33,795 nucleotides of DNA from a virus. Position numbers and translations under genes: made by a program. The stretch is from positions 1-33,795 of IMG/VR virus record IMGVR_UViG_3300015264_000040. The stretch is one strand, 5' to 3'. The notes under the pieces are model-generated. The model saw only the letters and a program-made list of their open reading frames with translations, was not told the DNA's origin and made no database searches. Positions 5,779 through 14,267 of this stretch are shown here, one piece after another. Within the stretch, counting starts at the first letter, position 1; each line of letters starts with the position of its first letter.

Positions 5779-7951
5779 TTCGACTTGCCTCAAATATCTT
5801 GAGCGCTCCCAGCAGATTATGGAGCGCGGTTTCTAGTTCGGCTTCCTTGACGGGCGCGGTCACTGGGACTGTTGGCTGCCCAGTCGCCGGGTTGAGTTGC
5901 GGTAGCCCTCCAGGATTGGGCGTGAGCTTCTGGACTGGCGGCGCAATTTCCTCCTTGGTGCGGTCCAAATCATACTCGCCCTTGGGGAACATCTTCTCCA
6001 CGATCTGGTCGGCATTCGGAATCTGGAGAAGCTTGAAGAGCATCCGAATGCCCTCCTTCTCGTCGATCCCGACTATCTGGCCTTGCCGGTTCCCTAGCGT
6101 CATCGAGTGAATAACAGCGTCGATGAGCTGCGGCAGGTTAGCCACTTCCGGCGCCTGCGTGCGGTCCTGGTAGTCGCCAATGTAGGACTTCGGCGGGTAC
6201 ATTGCGTCGATGATATCGGTGACGCCCTCGATGTCCAGAGTCTCCATTAGTTTCGAGACTCCCGCACGCTCGTCAATGCCGCTCACCTGTTGGCCGCGGA
6301 GAGTGAGCGCGTCCACGATGGCAGCGACCTGTTGCGGAGTGTCGCCCTCGCGAATTGCGGGGAACTTGCAGACTACCTCGATGACATCGGGCGTTGGCTG
6401 CTTCGAAGCTTCGTAGACCCAGTGGCAGTTCTTCATCTTGCGGCCAGCTTCACGAATCTCAATCTTGGTCATATCCAAGATCATATTGCTGGCCTTCCAG
6501 CGCTCTTGCAATGCTTCCTTCAGTTTCCCGCTGGGGGCAGCCTTTGACACCTGGAGCGCGTACCGCCCCATCACCACCAAGTCCTCCTGCCACTCCTCCT
6601 GCATAAGCAGAAAGCCGAGTTCTGTGGGCCTGTCGAGTGTTTGTGCGGTGCTGAGGTTAGACGTCTCCATGTCACCCAGCCATGTTGGCGGAATACCAAT
6701 GACACATGCGACCATATTGCGAAACTCTTTGATGCGTCCCGGGTCGCCCCCTGCGTCCTTCATGTTGAACGCTTCGACTGTGGTGCCAGGGCCTGAGGCG
6801 AATGTTGAGCCAGGCAGGGGAGTAGGATTCGGGTCCCATACTGTTCCGGTCGGTCCAGCACCTGTCTGCATCTGGCCCTTGGCCCCCATGATGGCTTGCT
6901 GGCCGCCCTTGGTCTGCATCACAATAGCGATTTGGTGGAGCGCTTGCCAGACGGAAGCGAAAGCCTCCAGGAACTTCTTGCCCTCTTTGCTGTATTCGAG
7001 TGCTGGATAGATCGGCGGGCAACCCCAGATCCAAGAAGCCACCCCACCGACCTTGCGATGGTAGACGGGCGAGTCCCATTGCACGGGGATTCCATTGATG
7101 GTCGCCTCTCGCTTGGTTGGTTTAAACCACAGGGCTGGATACCAAGCCTCGGCGCTCTCCGTGCGAATCTCTCCAGATTTCGGGTCAAATATCCGCTGCG
7201 TCCACGTGCGCCGGAAGTACCACTCTTCCGCTGCATCATCGGGGTTGCAGATGATGTCCTGCACTTCGGTGGCATCAATCAGCCGCACACTAACGTCGCC
7301 GCTGTCCTGGGTGTCTGGGAATAGGCGCCAGAATAGGTTTCCGTCGTACATCTTCCGCTTCTGCAAGTCGGTGAGCGCGATTTGTCCCAGCACGGATTTG
7401 TTGTTTTCGATGAGGCGCTTGAGAACATCGTTAGCATCGGGATCAGGTGAAGAAAGTTCCACGCCCTGGCCGAACACGTATGCTGCCGAGAGGTTAATGC
7501 CGCGACGCAACCACGGGTGCTTCAGGTAGTACAGCCGCGATATCAGGATGATTTGCTGAATGCCCCAGCGCGAGAACTCAAGCAGTGAGAAGTTGACCTC
7601 GCGCCGCCACTCTACATTTTGTAGCGCAAGATCGAGATCCCCAGTCGCGCCCTGCGACAGGAACGGATTCGCCTCTTTGAACCTTCCGGGTTGGTTGATA
7701 GTGGCACGCGCCTCGTGGACCAGCCACGGCCCCGCGCCGGCCATCTGTCGCGCTTCCATCAACTCGTGGCATCGCTCAACGTATGCGGCACGGTGGACAG
7801 CCTCCGGGTCAGGTGGCGCTATCGCCTTGGCCAGCAGCGCCTTGAGGTCGCGCTCCATGTCCGTTTCGGGCACGGGTTGACGGACGGGATTGAGCCTATT
7901 GAAGGCGCGACGGAGGAGCGTATTAGCGAACTGGTGTAGCCGCTGGTTCAT
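5750..7951 (-). CDS. Phage portal protein
   Basis: 733 residues, long for a portal, with a head-completion-type N-terminal region, a central region with WGIQQIILISRLYYLKHPWLRRGINL (portal wing/stem entry), ATEVQDIICNP, and the characteristic FRNMVACVIGIPPTWLGD..TSNLSTAQTL block (about residues 430-455) of SPP1/HK97-type portals. A Pro-rich C-terminal tail follows. It forms the dodecameric DNA channel at the capsid vertex and docks terminase. ATG 7951 has no Shine-Dalgarno; TGA-TACCAT lies 6 nt upstream and overlaps the stop of the preceding gene, so it appears to start its own unit. It is separated from terminase by about 12.5 kb of accessory genes, which is atypical. Confidence 0.85.
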   Translation of the reverse strand: MNQRLHQFANTLLRRAFNRLNPVRQPVPETDMERDLKALLAKAIAPPDPEAVHRAAYVERCHELMEARQMAGAGPWLVHEARATINQPGRFKEANPFLSQGATGDLDLALQNVEWRREVNFSLLEFSRWGIQQIILISRLYYLKHPWLRRGINLSAAYVFGQGVELSSPDPDANDVLKRLIENNKSVLGQIALTDLQKRKMYDGNLFWRLFPDTQDSGDVSVRLIDATEVQDIICNPDDAAEEWYFRRTWTQRIFDPKSGEIRTESAEAWYPALWFKPTKREATINGIPVQWDSPVYHRKVGGVASWIWGCPPIYPALEYSKEGKKFLEAFASVWQALHQIAIVMQTKGGQQAIMGAKGQMQTGAGPTGTVWDPNPTPLPGSTFASGPGTTVEAFNMKDAGGDPGRIKEFRNMVACVIGIPPTWLGDMETSNLSTAQTLDRPTELGFLLMQEEWQEDLVVMGRYALQVSKAAPSGKLKEALQERWKASNMILDMTKIEIREAGRKMKNCHWVYEASKQPTPDVIEVVCKFPAIREGDTPQQVAAIVDALTLRGQQVSGIDERAGVSKLMETLDIEGVTDIIDAMYPPKSYIGDYQDRTQAPEVANLPQLIDAVIHSMTLGNRQGQIVGIDEKEGIRMLFKLLQIPNADQIVEKMFPKGEYDLDRTKEEIAPPVQKLTPNPGGLPQLNPATGQPTVPVTAPVKEAELETALHNLLGALKIFEASRNANRPNGHA

Positions 7952-7957
7952 GGGGCA

Positions 7958-7966
7958 ATGGTATCA
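7958..7966 (-). promoter_or_regulatory. Extended -10 (TGA-TACCAT) for portal start
   Basis: Leftward TGA-TACCAT with 6 nt (TGCCCC) before ATG 7951. The TGA is also the stop codon of the preceding gene. The same TACCAT-N6-ATG layout occurs before 4498. No -35 consensus is visible. Confidence 0.45.
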
Positions 7967-8263
7967 CCACGGAAGAATCGGGGACTGATTTGCGTTTCTG
8001 GCAGCGATTGCCATCAATTCCCATACAAGGTTTTCTGGCTCGTCGCATACCGAGTCCGCGTATTCTTTGGCCAATCTCATCAGCCGTTTATAATCTTTGG
8101 TTGCCGATACAAGCCCCTCTCCAAAGCTCCATTCGTTGTCTTCGGCACTTAGACAGCACGTGATTTTGCTCCTGACGTCAATAGCAGCATTGCAAAGAGA
8201 TTCGATCAAGGCAATAAACCTTGCCTCCCCTCCGCCCTTATTCCTAAGTTCTTCTACGTTCAT
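7964..8263 (-). CDS. Hypothetical helical protein, last gene of the accessory operon
   Basis: 99 residues from ATG 8263, chosen because it overlaps the preceding stop (ATGA); longer frames upstream have poor composition. Helical, with FIALIESLCNAAIDVRSK, KRLMRLAKEYADSV and a Trp-rich end (QSPILPW). No family recognised. Some small phage proteins of this layout accompany replication or packaging genes, but no role can be assigned. Confidence 0.6.
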   Translation of the reverse strand: MNVEELRNKGGGEARFIALIESLCNAAIDVRSKITCCLSAEDNEWSFGEGLVSATKDYKRLMRLAKEYADSVCDEPENLVWELMAIAARNANQSPILPW

Positions 8264-9132
8264 AACTCCAACCCGTAACTGTTCAGCCCATCCGCCAGCC
8301 TCGGATTCTCGGCTAGCAGTCGCTTCACCCCTGCCATCTGCCAGGGCCGCGCGTCCACGTGGAGGTGCTCCATCAGGTCCACGTAGGGTGCCCACCAAGA
8401 TTCGGGAACGCGGCTCATGAGGCCGAGGCCTTCGACGGTCGGATCGTACATCGCGTTGATCTGTGCGGCCGTCATGCGATTCGGCCAGCGCTTGCGCTCG
8501 GTGAGCTTATAGAGGAACTGCTTCCACTTCAGCCGCTGCTCGCTCACCATTTGAAAGTGCATCAGCCCACCCGTGCGATTCCCTGGCGATAGCGGAGCGC
8601 AAGGCACGAATCCGCGCCCCATCGGATGCCGGTGGTGATGGTCGTAGCCCTCACGCGCCTTCCAGCAGTACGCGGGCTCGTCGCGGAACGCCGTGCTGAC
8701 ATCTTGCGTGCCCCACAGGCCGTCGATGTGAACGGTGTAGATGGAGCCTCGAAGCTGGAGCCATGGCAACTGGAGTATCGCGCCGGGCGGAATATTCTCG
8801 ACCCATGCGCGAATCTTCGGGAGCAGGTTGCCAGATAAAACCTCGTCATCATCGATTGTCACGATGTGCGTGGCATCGAGCATCCGCGCCGCGTCAAGCA
8901 ACCGCTGCCGATGCGCCATCTCGGCCCAAGTCGGCAACCCGTCGTACAGATAACTGACGCGCTCTTCGCCGTATTCGATCGCCAGAGCGATGCAAATGTT
9001 CGGTGTCGCGTCCGTGCTGCAATGGTCAAGGATTATCAGATGGTCCACCCACATGAGCAGCGCCCGCGCAGAGAGCCCCAATATCCAAGCGGAATTGCGA
9101 CACGGCATGATGGCGATTATGCGGGAGGTCAT
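8260..9132 (-). CDS. Glycosyltransferase family 2-like protein (GT-A fold)
   Basis: 290 residues. The N-terminal strand RIIAIMPCRNSAW, the LDHCSTD turn (35-41) and IDDDE (93-97, the metal/nucleotide-sugar binding DxD) are hallmark GT-A features of the glycosyl transferase 2 family. A His-rich stretch (YDHHHRHP, about 163-170) and a Trp-rich C-terminal region follow. It would transfer a sugar from a nucleotide sugar to an unknown acceptor, most likely virion protein, host surface glycan or DNA. It starts by TGATG overlap and ends by ATGA overlap, so it belongs to the 20-kb accessory operon. Confidence 0.75.
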   Translation of the reverse strand: MTSRIIAIMPCRNSAWILGLSARALLMWVDHLIILDHCSTDATPNICIALAIEYGEERVSYLYDGLPTWAEMAHRQRLLDAARMLDATHIVTIDDDEVLSGNLLPKIRAWVENIPPGAILQLPWLQLRGSIYTVHIDGLWGTQDVSTAFRDEPAYCWKAREGYDHHHRHPMGRGFVPCAPLSPGNRTGGLMHFQMVSEQRLKWKQFLYKLTERKRWPNRMTAAQINAMYDPTVEGLGLMSRVPESWWAPYVDLMEHLHVDARPWQMAGVKRLLAENPRLADGLNSYGLEL

Positions 9133-9506
9133 CAGTCCCGTTGCTCCAATTCGTAGATGATTCTCAGCAGCCGATCGATTATGTCAGCAGCCGCCCCTTC
9201 GAGGCAGTCCGATCCTGCTATGGAGTGAAGCCTGAGGTTTTTGCTAACGCTTTCCGACCGCCTTAAGAATTGCTGCGAGGATTCTTGCGCCTCTGCGGCC
9301 CATTTCGCGCCCTGCCATTCCCCACACCATTCCTTAGCAGTCACATCCGGCCACTCCGTTTCCGGTCCAAGATCCGAACTGCCGGTTACAGTTGGCGGAT
9401 GCGCCCTGCACTTGCCGAACACTCCACCGCCCTGCTCTGTGGGATTGTCGGCCTTGAAGAATCGGCAGTTTTCGCAGGATTCGAGTACTGGAGTTGAGCT
9501 ACTCAT
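9132..9506 (-). CDS. Four-cysteine small phage protein
   Basis: 124 residues. The N-terminal half holds CENCRFF (Cys11, Cys14), GKCRAHPP (Cys33) and EWCGEW (Cys61). This C-x2-C...C...C pattern with RFF and RxHPP recurs in small phage and bacterial proteins of unknown function and could bind zinc or an iron-sulphur cluster. The C-terminal half is helical (DIIDRLLRIIYELEQRD). It overlaps its upstream neighbour by 8 nt. Confidence 0.6.
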   Translation of the reverse strand: MSSSTPVLESCENCRFFKADNPTEQGGGVFGKCRAHPPTVTGSSDLGPETEWPDVTAKEWCGEWQGAKWAAEAQESSQQFLRRSESVSKNLRLHSIAGSDCLEGAAADIIDRLLRIIYELEQRD

Positions 9507-9681
9507 AATCCACCGGAATCGCTAGAATCGGGCCGACGACCATAATGTCCCTGTGCCTCGTCTCGACCCTTCCAGGCAATCTCCATTCGCGTTTGGCCTC
9601 ATTCCAGAATCCCACAATCCATCGAGGCATTCCTTCATCGGGCTTCACGAGACGCAAGCAATACCAGCCACATTTTCTCAC
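9499..9681 (-). CDS. Small phage protein of the GWYxxRxxxP...W type
   Basis: 60 residues, GTG start 9681 overlapping the preceding stop (GTGA). Sequence pattern CGWYCLRLVKPDEG...IVGFWNEAKREWRLPG ... VVGPILAIP resembles a common family of tiny beta-rich phage proteins that comment on no known function. A distant analogue in this window is the gene at 19258-19458 (GFYWIKFREQW...). Confidence 0.55.
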   Translation of the reverse strand: MRKCGWYCLRLVKPDEGMPRWIVGFWNEAKREWRLPGRVETRHRDIMVVGPILAIPVDYE

Positions 9682-9893
9682 CAGCAGACCTCCGAATCGG
9701 GCATCGTAATCATGACGGTCCAGATGAGACTTTCGCCCTCATGGCCAGCCTTAGCGTCGTAGCCGGTAGCCAAGTAAAACTGACTGGCCGCCAAATTGGC
9801 CGTCGCGCGAGAGCCGAAAATGGCCTTCATTTGAATGACTCCTGGCGTAATATCCATATTCACGTAGAGCCCTCCGCGCCACTCCAAATTCAA
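9678..9893 (-). CDS. Hypothetical protein, possibly the 3' part of a broken gene
   Basis: 71 residues from TTG 9893, directly preceded by AGGGAG (too close to be an ideal ribosome site). The frame is open further upstream to about 9977 and reads like protein (LENLIPLFKAHKPEGWIDF, RDRELNLEWRGGLYV), but contains no ATG, GTG or TTG there. The product has a beta-rich core (GLYVNMDITPGV, SLIWTVMITMPDSEV). No family recognised. See the adjacent remnant entry. Confidence 0.5.
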   Translation of the reverse strand: MNLEWRGGLYVNMDITPGVIQMKAIFGSRATANLAASQFYLATGYDAKAGHEGESLIWTVMITMPDSEVCW

Positions 9894-10064
9894 CTCCCTA
9901 TCACGAAAATCTATCCAGCCTTCTGGCTTGTGCGCCTTAAAAAGCGGAATCAGGTTCTCTAATCCTGCAAGAAGCTACTCTTGCTTCGCAGCCAGTGATC
10001 AGTGCCAGAATGAACTCCTTGATGAAGCGATAGCTCCAGCGAATTCAAGCTCAACGCGTTCCAT
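9894..10064 (-). pseudogene. Probable decayed 5' part of the 9678-9893 gene
   Basis: ATG 10064, with AGGAGG just upstream, opens MERVELEFAGAIASSRSSFWH and meets TGA, then seven codons (SLAAKQE) and TAG, then continues in the same frame into LLAGLENLIPLFK and the gene at 9678. The in-frame continuation with two stops suggests a mutated or misassembled 5' end. Alternatively a 31-residue TTG-started peptide (10054-9959, TTGA overlap) is the real gene here. The TGA and TAG used as true stops all around argue against genome-wide recoding. Confidence 0.35.
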
Positions 10065-11052
10065 AAACCTCCTCGACCACTCTCAACACCGCTTGCGCAT
10101 CCCTGATTCCGGGCTCCGGCTCTCGATCCTCGCGGATGTCGCGCAGGAATTCCGCCCACTCCGTCTCGAAGCTGTCGTCTTCGCCGAGATACTCCCAACT
10201 GGTGACCTGTGGCGGCCCCATCTGCGGCGACATCTGCGATAGCGTCAGCCGCTCAATCCCGTAGCTTCCGCCGAGGCCGTTAATTTCGAGCTTTCCGCGA
10301 GTGCCGAAGATCTCGAAGAGGAAGGTATTGCGCCATTCGGTCCAGGAGGCGTGAAGCTGAATGGCTTTCGGCGGATCATCTTCTGTACGCATTAGCAGAA
10401 AGATATTATCCTCCACCTCTGTATTCCAAAAGCAAGTAGGTGCGGCATAAGCTTTCTTAGTTCTATTGAAGTCTCCAAGAAACCACCGACTCAGGTCAAT
10501 CAAATGCACGCCCTGGTCGATCAGTTCGCCGCCGCCTGAAATCTTTGGGTCGCAGCGCCACTCCTTCTCCATTCCAAGTCGGCCGCCATGGCCGTAGACG
10601 CCTCGAATATACATCAGGTCGCCAAGGAATGGTTGATGAAGGACAGCGAACTTATGCGCCTCGCGGATTGCCCGGTGGTAGCGGAGATTGTAGCCGACGC
10701 GGACCTTAACCTTCTGCCACGCAACATTAAAGACTTTCTGGAGGTCGTCTGCGTGTGTGGCTCCCGGCTTCTCGATGAGCACATGCTTGCCCGCTTGGGC
10801 CGCCGCGAATGCGATCTCCGGCGCTACATCCGGCGTGGTGCAGACTATCACGATGTCGATGTCCAGATCCTTGCATGCATGCCGCCAATCTGGATATATG
10901 CCAACATCGTTTACGATAGCTTGCATATGGACTGCCTTATCGACGTCCAGATCAGAGACAGCGATCAGCACCGCCGTATCGCCCAGCGCATTGGCTCTCC
11001 GCTGGCCCATGCGACCGCAGCCGATTATCGCAACGTTCGGGCGCTCTCTCAT
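10051..11052 (-). CDS. Gfo/Idh/MocA family oxidoreductase
   Basis: 333 residues, normal length for the family. The N-terminal Rossmann motif is VAIIGCGRMGQRRA (7-20), the family signature EKP is at 94-96 (VLIEKPGATH), and the C-terminal domain has GGGELIDQGVHLIDL (173-187). These proteins oxidise or reduce sugar hydroxyls with NAD(P)(H), for example making 3-keto or deoxy/amino-sugar precursors. Beside glycosyltransferases and an SDR it probably makes a modified sugar donor. ATG 11052 overlaps the preceding stop (ATGA). Substrate unknown. Confidence 0.85.
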   Translation of the reverse strand: MRERPNVAIIGCGRMGQRRANALGDTAVLIAVSDLDVDKAVHMQAIVNDVGIYPDWRHACKDLDIDIVIVCTTPDVAPEIAFAAAQAGKHVLIEKPGATHADDLQKVFNVAWQKVKVRVGYNLRYHRAIREAHKFAVLHQPFLGDLMYIRGVYGHGGRLGMEKEWRCDPKISGGGELIDQGVHLIDLSRWFLGDFNRTKKAYAAPTCFWNTEVEDNIFLLMRTEDDPPKAIQLHASWTEWRNTFLFEIFGTRGKLEINGLGGSYGIERLTLSQMSPQMGPPQVTSWEYLGEDDSFETEWAEFLRDIREDREPEPGIRDAQAVLRVVEEVYGTR

Positions 11053-11228
11053 TTGTCCAAGGCTCCAATGAAGATCCGAGCCTCTTCTCGGCGTACGGCT
11101 TTGTACATGGCCTCGGCCAGCGCCCGTGACATTTCCTCTTGCATGCGTATTTCTGACCCTAAGACCACATCGGGATCGGGATCGACTGGCACTATTTCGG
11201 TGGAATACTTCACATCGTAGGTTTTCAC
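11049..11228 (-). CDS. Small helical hypothetical protein
   Basis: 59 residues from GTG 11228, which overlaps the SDR stop (GTGA). A longer frame upstream is only the shadow of the SDR gene. Acidic beta N-terminus (STEIVPVDPDPDVVLG) then a helix (MQEEMSRALAEAMYKAVRREEARIF broken here for length). No family recognised. Confidence 0.55.
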   Translation of the reverse strand: MKTYDVKYSTEIVPVDPDPDVVLGSEIRMQEEMSRALAEAMYKAVRREEARIFIGALDK

Positions 11229-11941
11229 GGCGTCACTCTCCGCAGCGTGTACATGTCCGCTCCCTTGCTCAAATTCCGCTCCAACTCCGGCCACGGGTCC
11301 CAGACGGCAGAGATCAGCTTGCCAGTGATGGGGCGTGAGGCATCCGAGGCCAGAAATGTAACGAGTTGCGCGGCGAGGGCCGGGTCCGCAAATTCGCGCT
11401 CTTTGTTGGTGGTGATATCCGCAGCGCCAAGCCTCGTGTCCATCGCTCCCGGAGACACGCAGTTGACGCGGATGCCAAACTCGCGGCACTCCTCGGCCAC
11501 CGTCTCGCTGAAGCGCACGAGCCCGCACTTGGAGGTCGCATACGCCGAGAATCCTGGCCTCGGGTTGCAGGCGCCGCCGCCGCTGATGTTGATGATGCTC
11601 CCCTTGGTTTTGGATGCCTTCATGTTTGCGACCGCGAGCGCACACAATTGCATAGGCGTGAATAGATTTACCTGGAAGCACTCGCGCCAGTCTGCCAGGG
11701 TGTTTGTCTCTGCCGGTCCCATTGGCCCGATCACTGCGGCGTTATTGACAAGAATGTCAAGCTTGCCACCAGCCCGGAACCACATGCGAGCCGGAACGGT
11801 GCTGTCAGCAAGATTGAACTCTCCACGGCTCGGTGCATAGACCTTCGCGCCGGCCGCCTCGAATGCCGCCTTGATCGCAGCGCCGAGCCCGCGGGAGGCT
11901 CCCGTCACGATTGCCCGCTTGCCGGTTAGGTCGTAGGGCAC
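11225..11941 (-). CDS. Short-chain dehydrogenase/reductase (SDR)
   Basis: 238 residues, classical SDR length. Cofactor motif TGASRGLG (13-20), NNAA (66-69), catalytic Ser120 (INIS), Tyr134 and Lys138 (YATSK), and the RVNCVSPG motif after them are all present, so it should be an active NAD(P)-dependent oxidoreductase. Specificity is not readable. In this setting it most likely works on a sugar or sugar nucleotide together with the Gfo/Idh/MocA enzyme two genes downstream. GTG start 11941 overlaps the previous gene by 16 nt. Confidence 0.85.
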   Translation of the reverse strand: MPYDLTGKRAIVTGASRGLGAAIKAAFEAAGAKVYAPSRGEFNLADSTVPARMWFRAGGKLDILVNNAAVIGPMGPAETNTLADWRECFQVNLFTPMQLCALAVANMKASKTKGSIINISGGGACNPRPGFSAYATSKCGLVRFSETVAEECREFGIRVNCVSPGAMDTRLGAADITTNKEREFADPALAAQLVTFLASDASRPITGKLISAVWDPWPELERNLSKGADMYTLRRVTP

Positions 11942-12216
11942 GGCTGCTCCTTTTCGATTTGCTTGACCAACTCCATTTCCGGATGCCGCTTTCGGTAGGC
12001 AGCAATCGCTGCTATCCGTGCTCGCACCTCCGACCTGGAAGATTCAGTCCAATCGTTCTCGGCAGGGAACCACAGGTCCATCGAATGTGCCTGAATACGA
12101 AGCTTGTCAAGCAAAGCAAAATCTTCGACGGTATCGGCTCCACAGCCTTCGCCGGCAGCGGCCTGATACCAGCCGGTGAGAATGCCAATCTCTTCGGCGC
12201 TTAGGTCGTAGGTCAT
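11926..12216 (-). CDS. Hypothetical helical protein
   Basis: 96 residues from ATG 12216 (ATGA overlap with the HNH gene). Sequence [20 protein letters not shown], then a charged helix with [18 protein letters not shown] and a KQIEKEQ end. No domain recognised; possibly a small structural or regulatory phage protein. Confidence 0.5.
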   Translation of the reverse strand: MTYDLSAEEIGILTGWYQAAAGEGCGADTVEDFALLDKLRIQAHSMDLWFPAENDWTESSRSEVRARIAAIAAYRKRHPEMELVKQIEKEQPCPTT

Positions 12217-12644
12217 ACAGAAAGTCTTGCCCTTCTGGCTCTCATGTAGTTGCGACTGTAGCAAGTCTGGCATTTTTGGCAGTTGCATTTCGCGGGCATA
12301 GGCCCTCTCTTTCTTGGTTTCTTATGAGAGCGTTGATTTGCCCGCTGCTCTTTATGTGTTGACCATTTACAGTTCTCTGGGGAGTACGGCCCGTTATTGT
12401 CCTTGCGGTCAAGAGTCATCCCGTCAGGACGCTCGCCCATGTCACTGACGAACGTAGCTGGATCGTTCAGCCATCTTTCGCAAACGGTTATGCCACGGGC
12501 GCCATAAAGATAGTAATCAGAATTGCCAGGAGAGCAACATCGAGATTTCATGGCCGCCCATATATCATAAATCTTGGTTTGGCAAAGTCCGTGCCTGTAC
12601 TTCGGATTGGCTGAGCCCGCGTACTGTCCTGGAGAGGCGCTCAC
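12213..12644 (-). CDS. HNH-type endonuclease (YGxRGI family)
   Basis: 143 residues, GTG start 12644 (GTGA overlap). Contains [32 protein letters not shown] (47-58), [19 protein letters not shown] (76-94), the hallmark order of small phage HNH/AP2-associated homing-type nucleases (YGGRGI...W...DRIDNxGxYxPxNCRW). An extra C-terminal Cys cluster (Cys120, 122, 125, 128) may add a zinc site. Such nucleases are mobile and often free-standing. A second member lies at 30441-31013. It interrupts the sugar-gene cassette. Confidence 0.75.
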   Translation of the reverse strand: MSASPGQYAGSANPKYRHGLCQTKIYDIWAAMKSRCCSPGNSDYYLYGARGITVCERWLNDPATFVSDMGERPDGMTLDRKDNNGPYSPENCKWSTHKEQRANQRSHKKPRKRGPMPAKCNCQKCQTCYSRNYMRARRARLSV

Positions 12645-13246
12645 TTTGCGATCACCGCATTTTCCTGGTTGAGGTGGACCATTTTGTAGCCGTACTTCTC
12701 GGCCACTTGCATGACCTCCACGGCCCTGCCATTATGCTCCCAGCATATTACCCTGGGACGGTGGTCGGTTCGCAGCAGCGCTATCGTCACCTCGGTAGAG
12801 TTGCCTTCGATATCGATGCTGGCGAAGTCGATCTGTCTGTCGCCAAAGAACTGATCCAGTAACTTCCGCACCGTCAGCGTTGGCACCCAAAGATTGCCAT
12901 AGAATCCGCCGTCTTTCTCCCAGAGCTTCAGATGCTTCGCGTCGTTTCCGCTCAGTGCGTCGTCAGTGATGCGGAACTCAGCGACGTGGCCCGGCTCTGC
13001 GGTGATGGCCGCCGCTATGACCTGCACGCGCTCGAAGATGTGGGCGTACTCGCGAATCAGCTTGCTCACGGGGATTGGCGAGAACTCGCACAGCACTGCG
13101 CTCCAGCCGGCCTCGATGAGTAGCCTAGAGTTGCTGAGGTTGATCGGCTCCCATGCACCAATTTCCAGGAGCGTGCCTTTGAAATCGGGAGGGAACTGCG
13201 CCGCTACGATAAGATCTTCGCCGTTCTGGCTTCTCGATTCGCTCAT
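12641..13246 (-). CDS. FkbM-family methyltransferase
   Basis: 201 residues from ATG 13246 (ATGA overlap). The start [16 protein letters not shown]-binding LEIGAWEP (27-34), acidic loop FSPIPVSKL, and [13 protein letters not shown] toward the C-terminus match FkbM-type O-methyltransferases, which commonly methylate sugars in surface glycans. This fits the surrounding glycosyltransferases. Acceptor unknown. It could cap or diversify a phage-made glycan. Confidence 0.75.
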   Translation of the reverse strand: MSESRSQNGEDLIVAAQFPPDFKGTLLEIGAWEPINLSNSRLLIEAGWSAVLCEFSPIPVSKLIREYAHIFERVQVIAAAITAEPGHVAEFRITDDALSGNDAKHLKLWEKDGGFYGNLWVPTLTVRKLLDQFFGDRQIDFASIDIEGNSTEVTIALLRTDHRPRVICWEHNGRAVEVMQVAEKYGYKMVHLNQENAVIAK

Positions 13247-13509
13247 TTCGAAGTCACCACCCAATAGCCTGCTGTGTTTTGGAGCCGGACATCTGTTGTG
13301 ATAGAGATAATCTGACGGGTCCTGGCGAAGTCAGCAAGCGCCTTGCCGAACTCTGACGAGCACCCGAAATAGTAAACACCGCTTCCGTAGGCATCGATTC
13401 GGCAACCGCTGTCTGGAGTAAGCCTTCCGATTGCGCCTTCCGGCGTTCTGCTGGAAAAATATATTAGGATGCCAATAATCGCCGCACATCCGAGCATCAC
13501 GTATTTCAT
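13243..13509 (-). CDS. Small membrane-anchored or exported protein
   Basis: 88 residues from ATG 13509 (ATGA overlap). N-terminal hydrophobic helix (MKYVMLGCAAIIGILIYF) followed by a soluble domain with cysteines in GCRIDAYGSGVYYFGCSSEF, which could form a disulphide outside the membrane, and a C-terminal beta segment ([10 protein letters not shown]). A lipobox is possible around LGC (Cys8) but too early for certainty. No family recognised. Confidence 0.55.
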   Translation of the reverse strand: MKYVMLGCAAIIGILIYFSSRTPEGAIGRLTPDSGCRIDAYGSGVYYFGCSSEFGKALADFARTRQIISITTDVRLQNTAGYWVVTSK

Positions 13510-14267
13510 TCGCATCTCGACCAATAGTCCTGAAAGTCCACCATCGCCGCCTTGTGAGGCGCGAAGTCCATCGCCGGGTCGGGCGTGTGGTTTGGCGGGA
13601 ACCAGCCGCGCTCTGCTTGCTCCACTAGTGGCATCGGATCGTTCATTCGCAAGGTCGCCACGTCATGCCCCCTCCAGCAGCACGCCACCCCATTGGGCGT
13701 CCAGTACACCCGGCAGCGCCAGCCGTTATCCATCAGCCAGCGAACGCCGTCGCGAATAGCCGGCCCCAGGAAGTCGTGGAACATGATGATGCAGTCCGGC
13801 TTCGCGTGAGCGTGCGCTCCCATGGCATCGTTCAGTGGCTCTGGACTATCGTGGCAGCCGTCGATTACGAAGCCGTCGTATTTGTTGGTATCGAATTCAA
13901 AGAATCGCGATGCCGTGCAGGCGTGAATCCATATATTCCATTCAGGCCCGACATTTTCCAAGAACCGCTTGCGAAATTCGGGCTGTTTGAGCTCCGGATC
14001 AACACACCATACGATACCATTCGTCATCCAGTTAATGTGCTTTGCGGTCCAGCCGAGGCGACATCCGATGTCAACCCATTCGGAATGGAGCGGCAGAGAT
14101 CCAGCGATGGTGCAAAGAATTGCACATTCATCAACCGTCCAATAGGTGCAGTTCGGATCGAATTCCGGATCGCTCGGCGCATCGTAGCCGCAGTGCTGCT
14201 TTGGCGGGTCGAGGAGTTTGAAGTAGGGGCGCAAGTCTGGAGCCGACAGATTGCTTTTGTAGATCAT
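13506..14267 (-). CDS. Class I SAM-dependent methyltransferase (Methyltransf_24-like)
   Basis: 253 residues. SAM motif I VDIGCRLGWTA (65-75), a following acidic strand (WCVDPEL, 87-93), YDGFVIDGCHD (130-140) and IIMFHDFLGP (160-169) match Methyltransf_24-type enzymes used in polysaccharide and cephalosporin-like chemistry. The first 13 residues (YKSNLSAPDLRP) repeat the start of the next gene downstream in position (14264-14509), evidence of a copied gene start. ATGA coupling to the next gene. Acceptor unknown. Confidence 0.7.
   Translation of the reverse strand: MIYKSNLSAPDLRPYFKLLDPPKQHCGYDAPSDPEFDPNCTYWTVDECAILCTIAGSLPLHSEWVDIGCRLGWTAKHINWMTNGIVWCVDPELKQPEFRKRFLENVGPEWNIWIHACTASRFFEFDTNKYDGFVIDGCHDSPEPLNDAMGAHAHAKPDCIIMFHDFLGPAIRDGVRWLMDNGWRCRVYWTPNGVACCWRGHDVATLRMNDPMPLVEQAERGWFPPNHTPDPAMDFAPHKAAMVDFQDYWSRCE

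Noticed and set aside
9894-10064. Stop-codon reassignment (TGA or TAG read through) across the genome.
   Set aside because: TGA and TAG end many well-defined genes here through exact overlaps, so general recoding is excluded; a local defect is more likely.
11049-11681. A long leftward frame of 210 residues covering the SDR gene.
   Set aside because: Only its last 59 residues are protein-like; the rest is the +1 shadow of the SDR gene.
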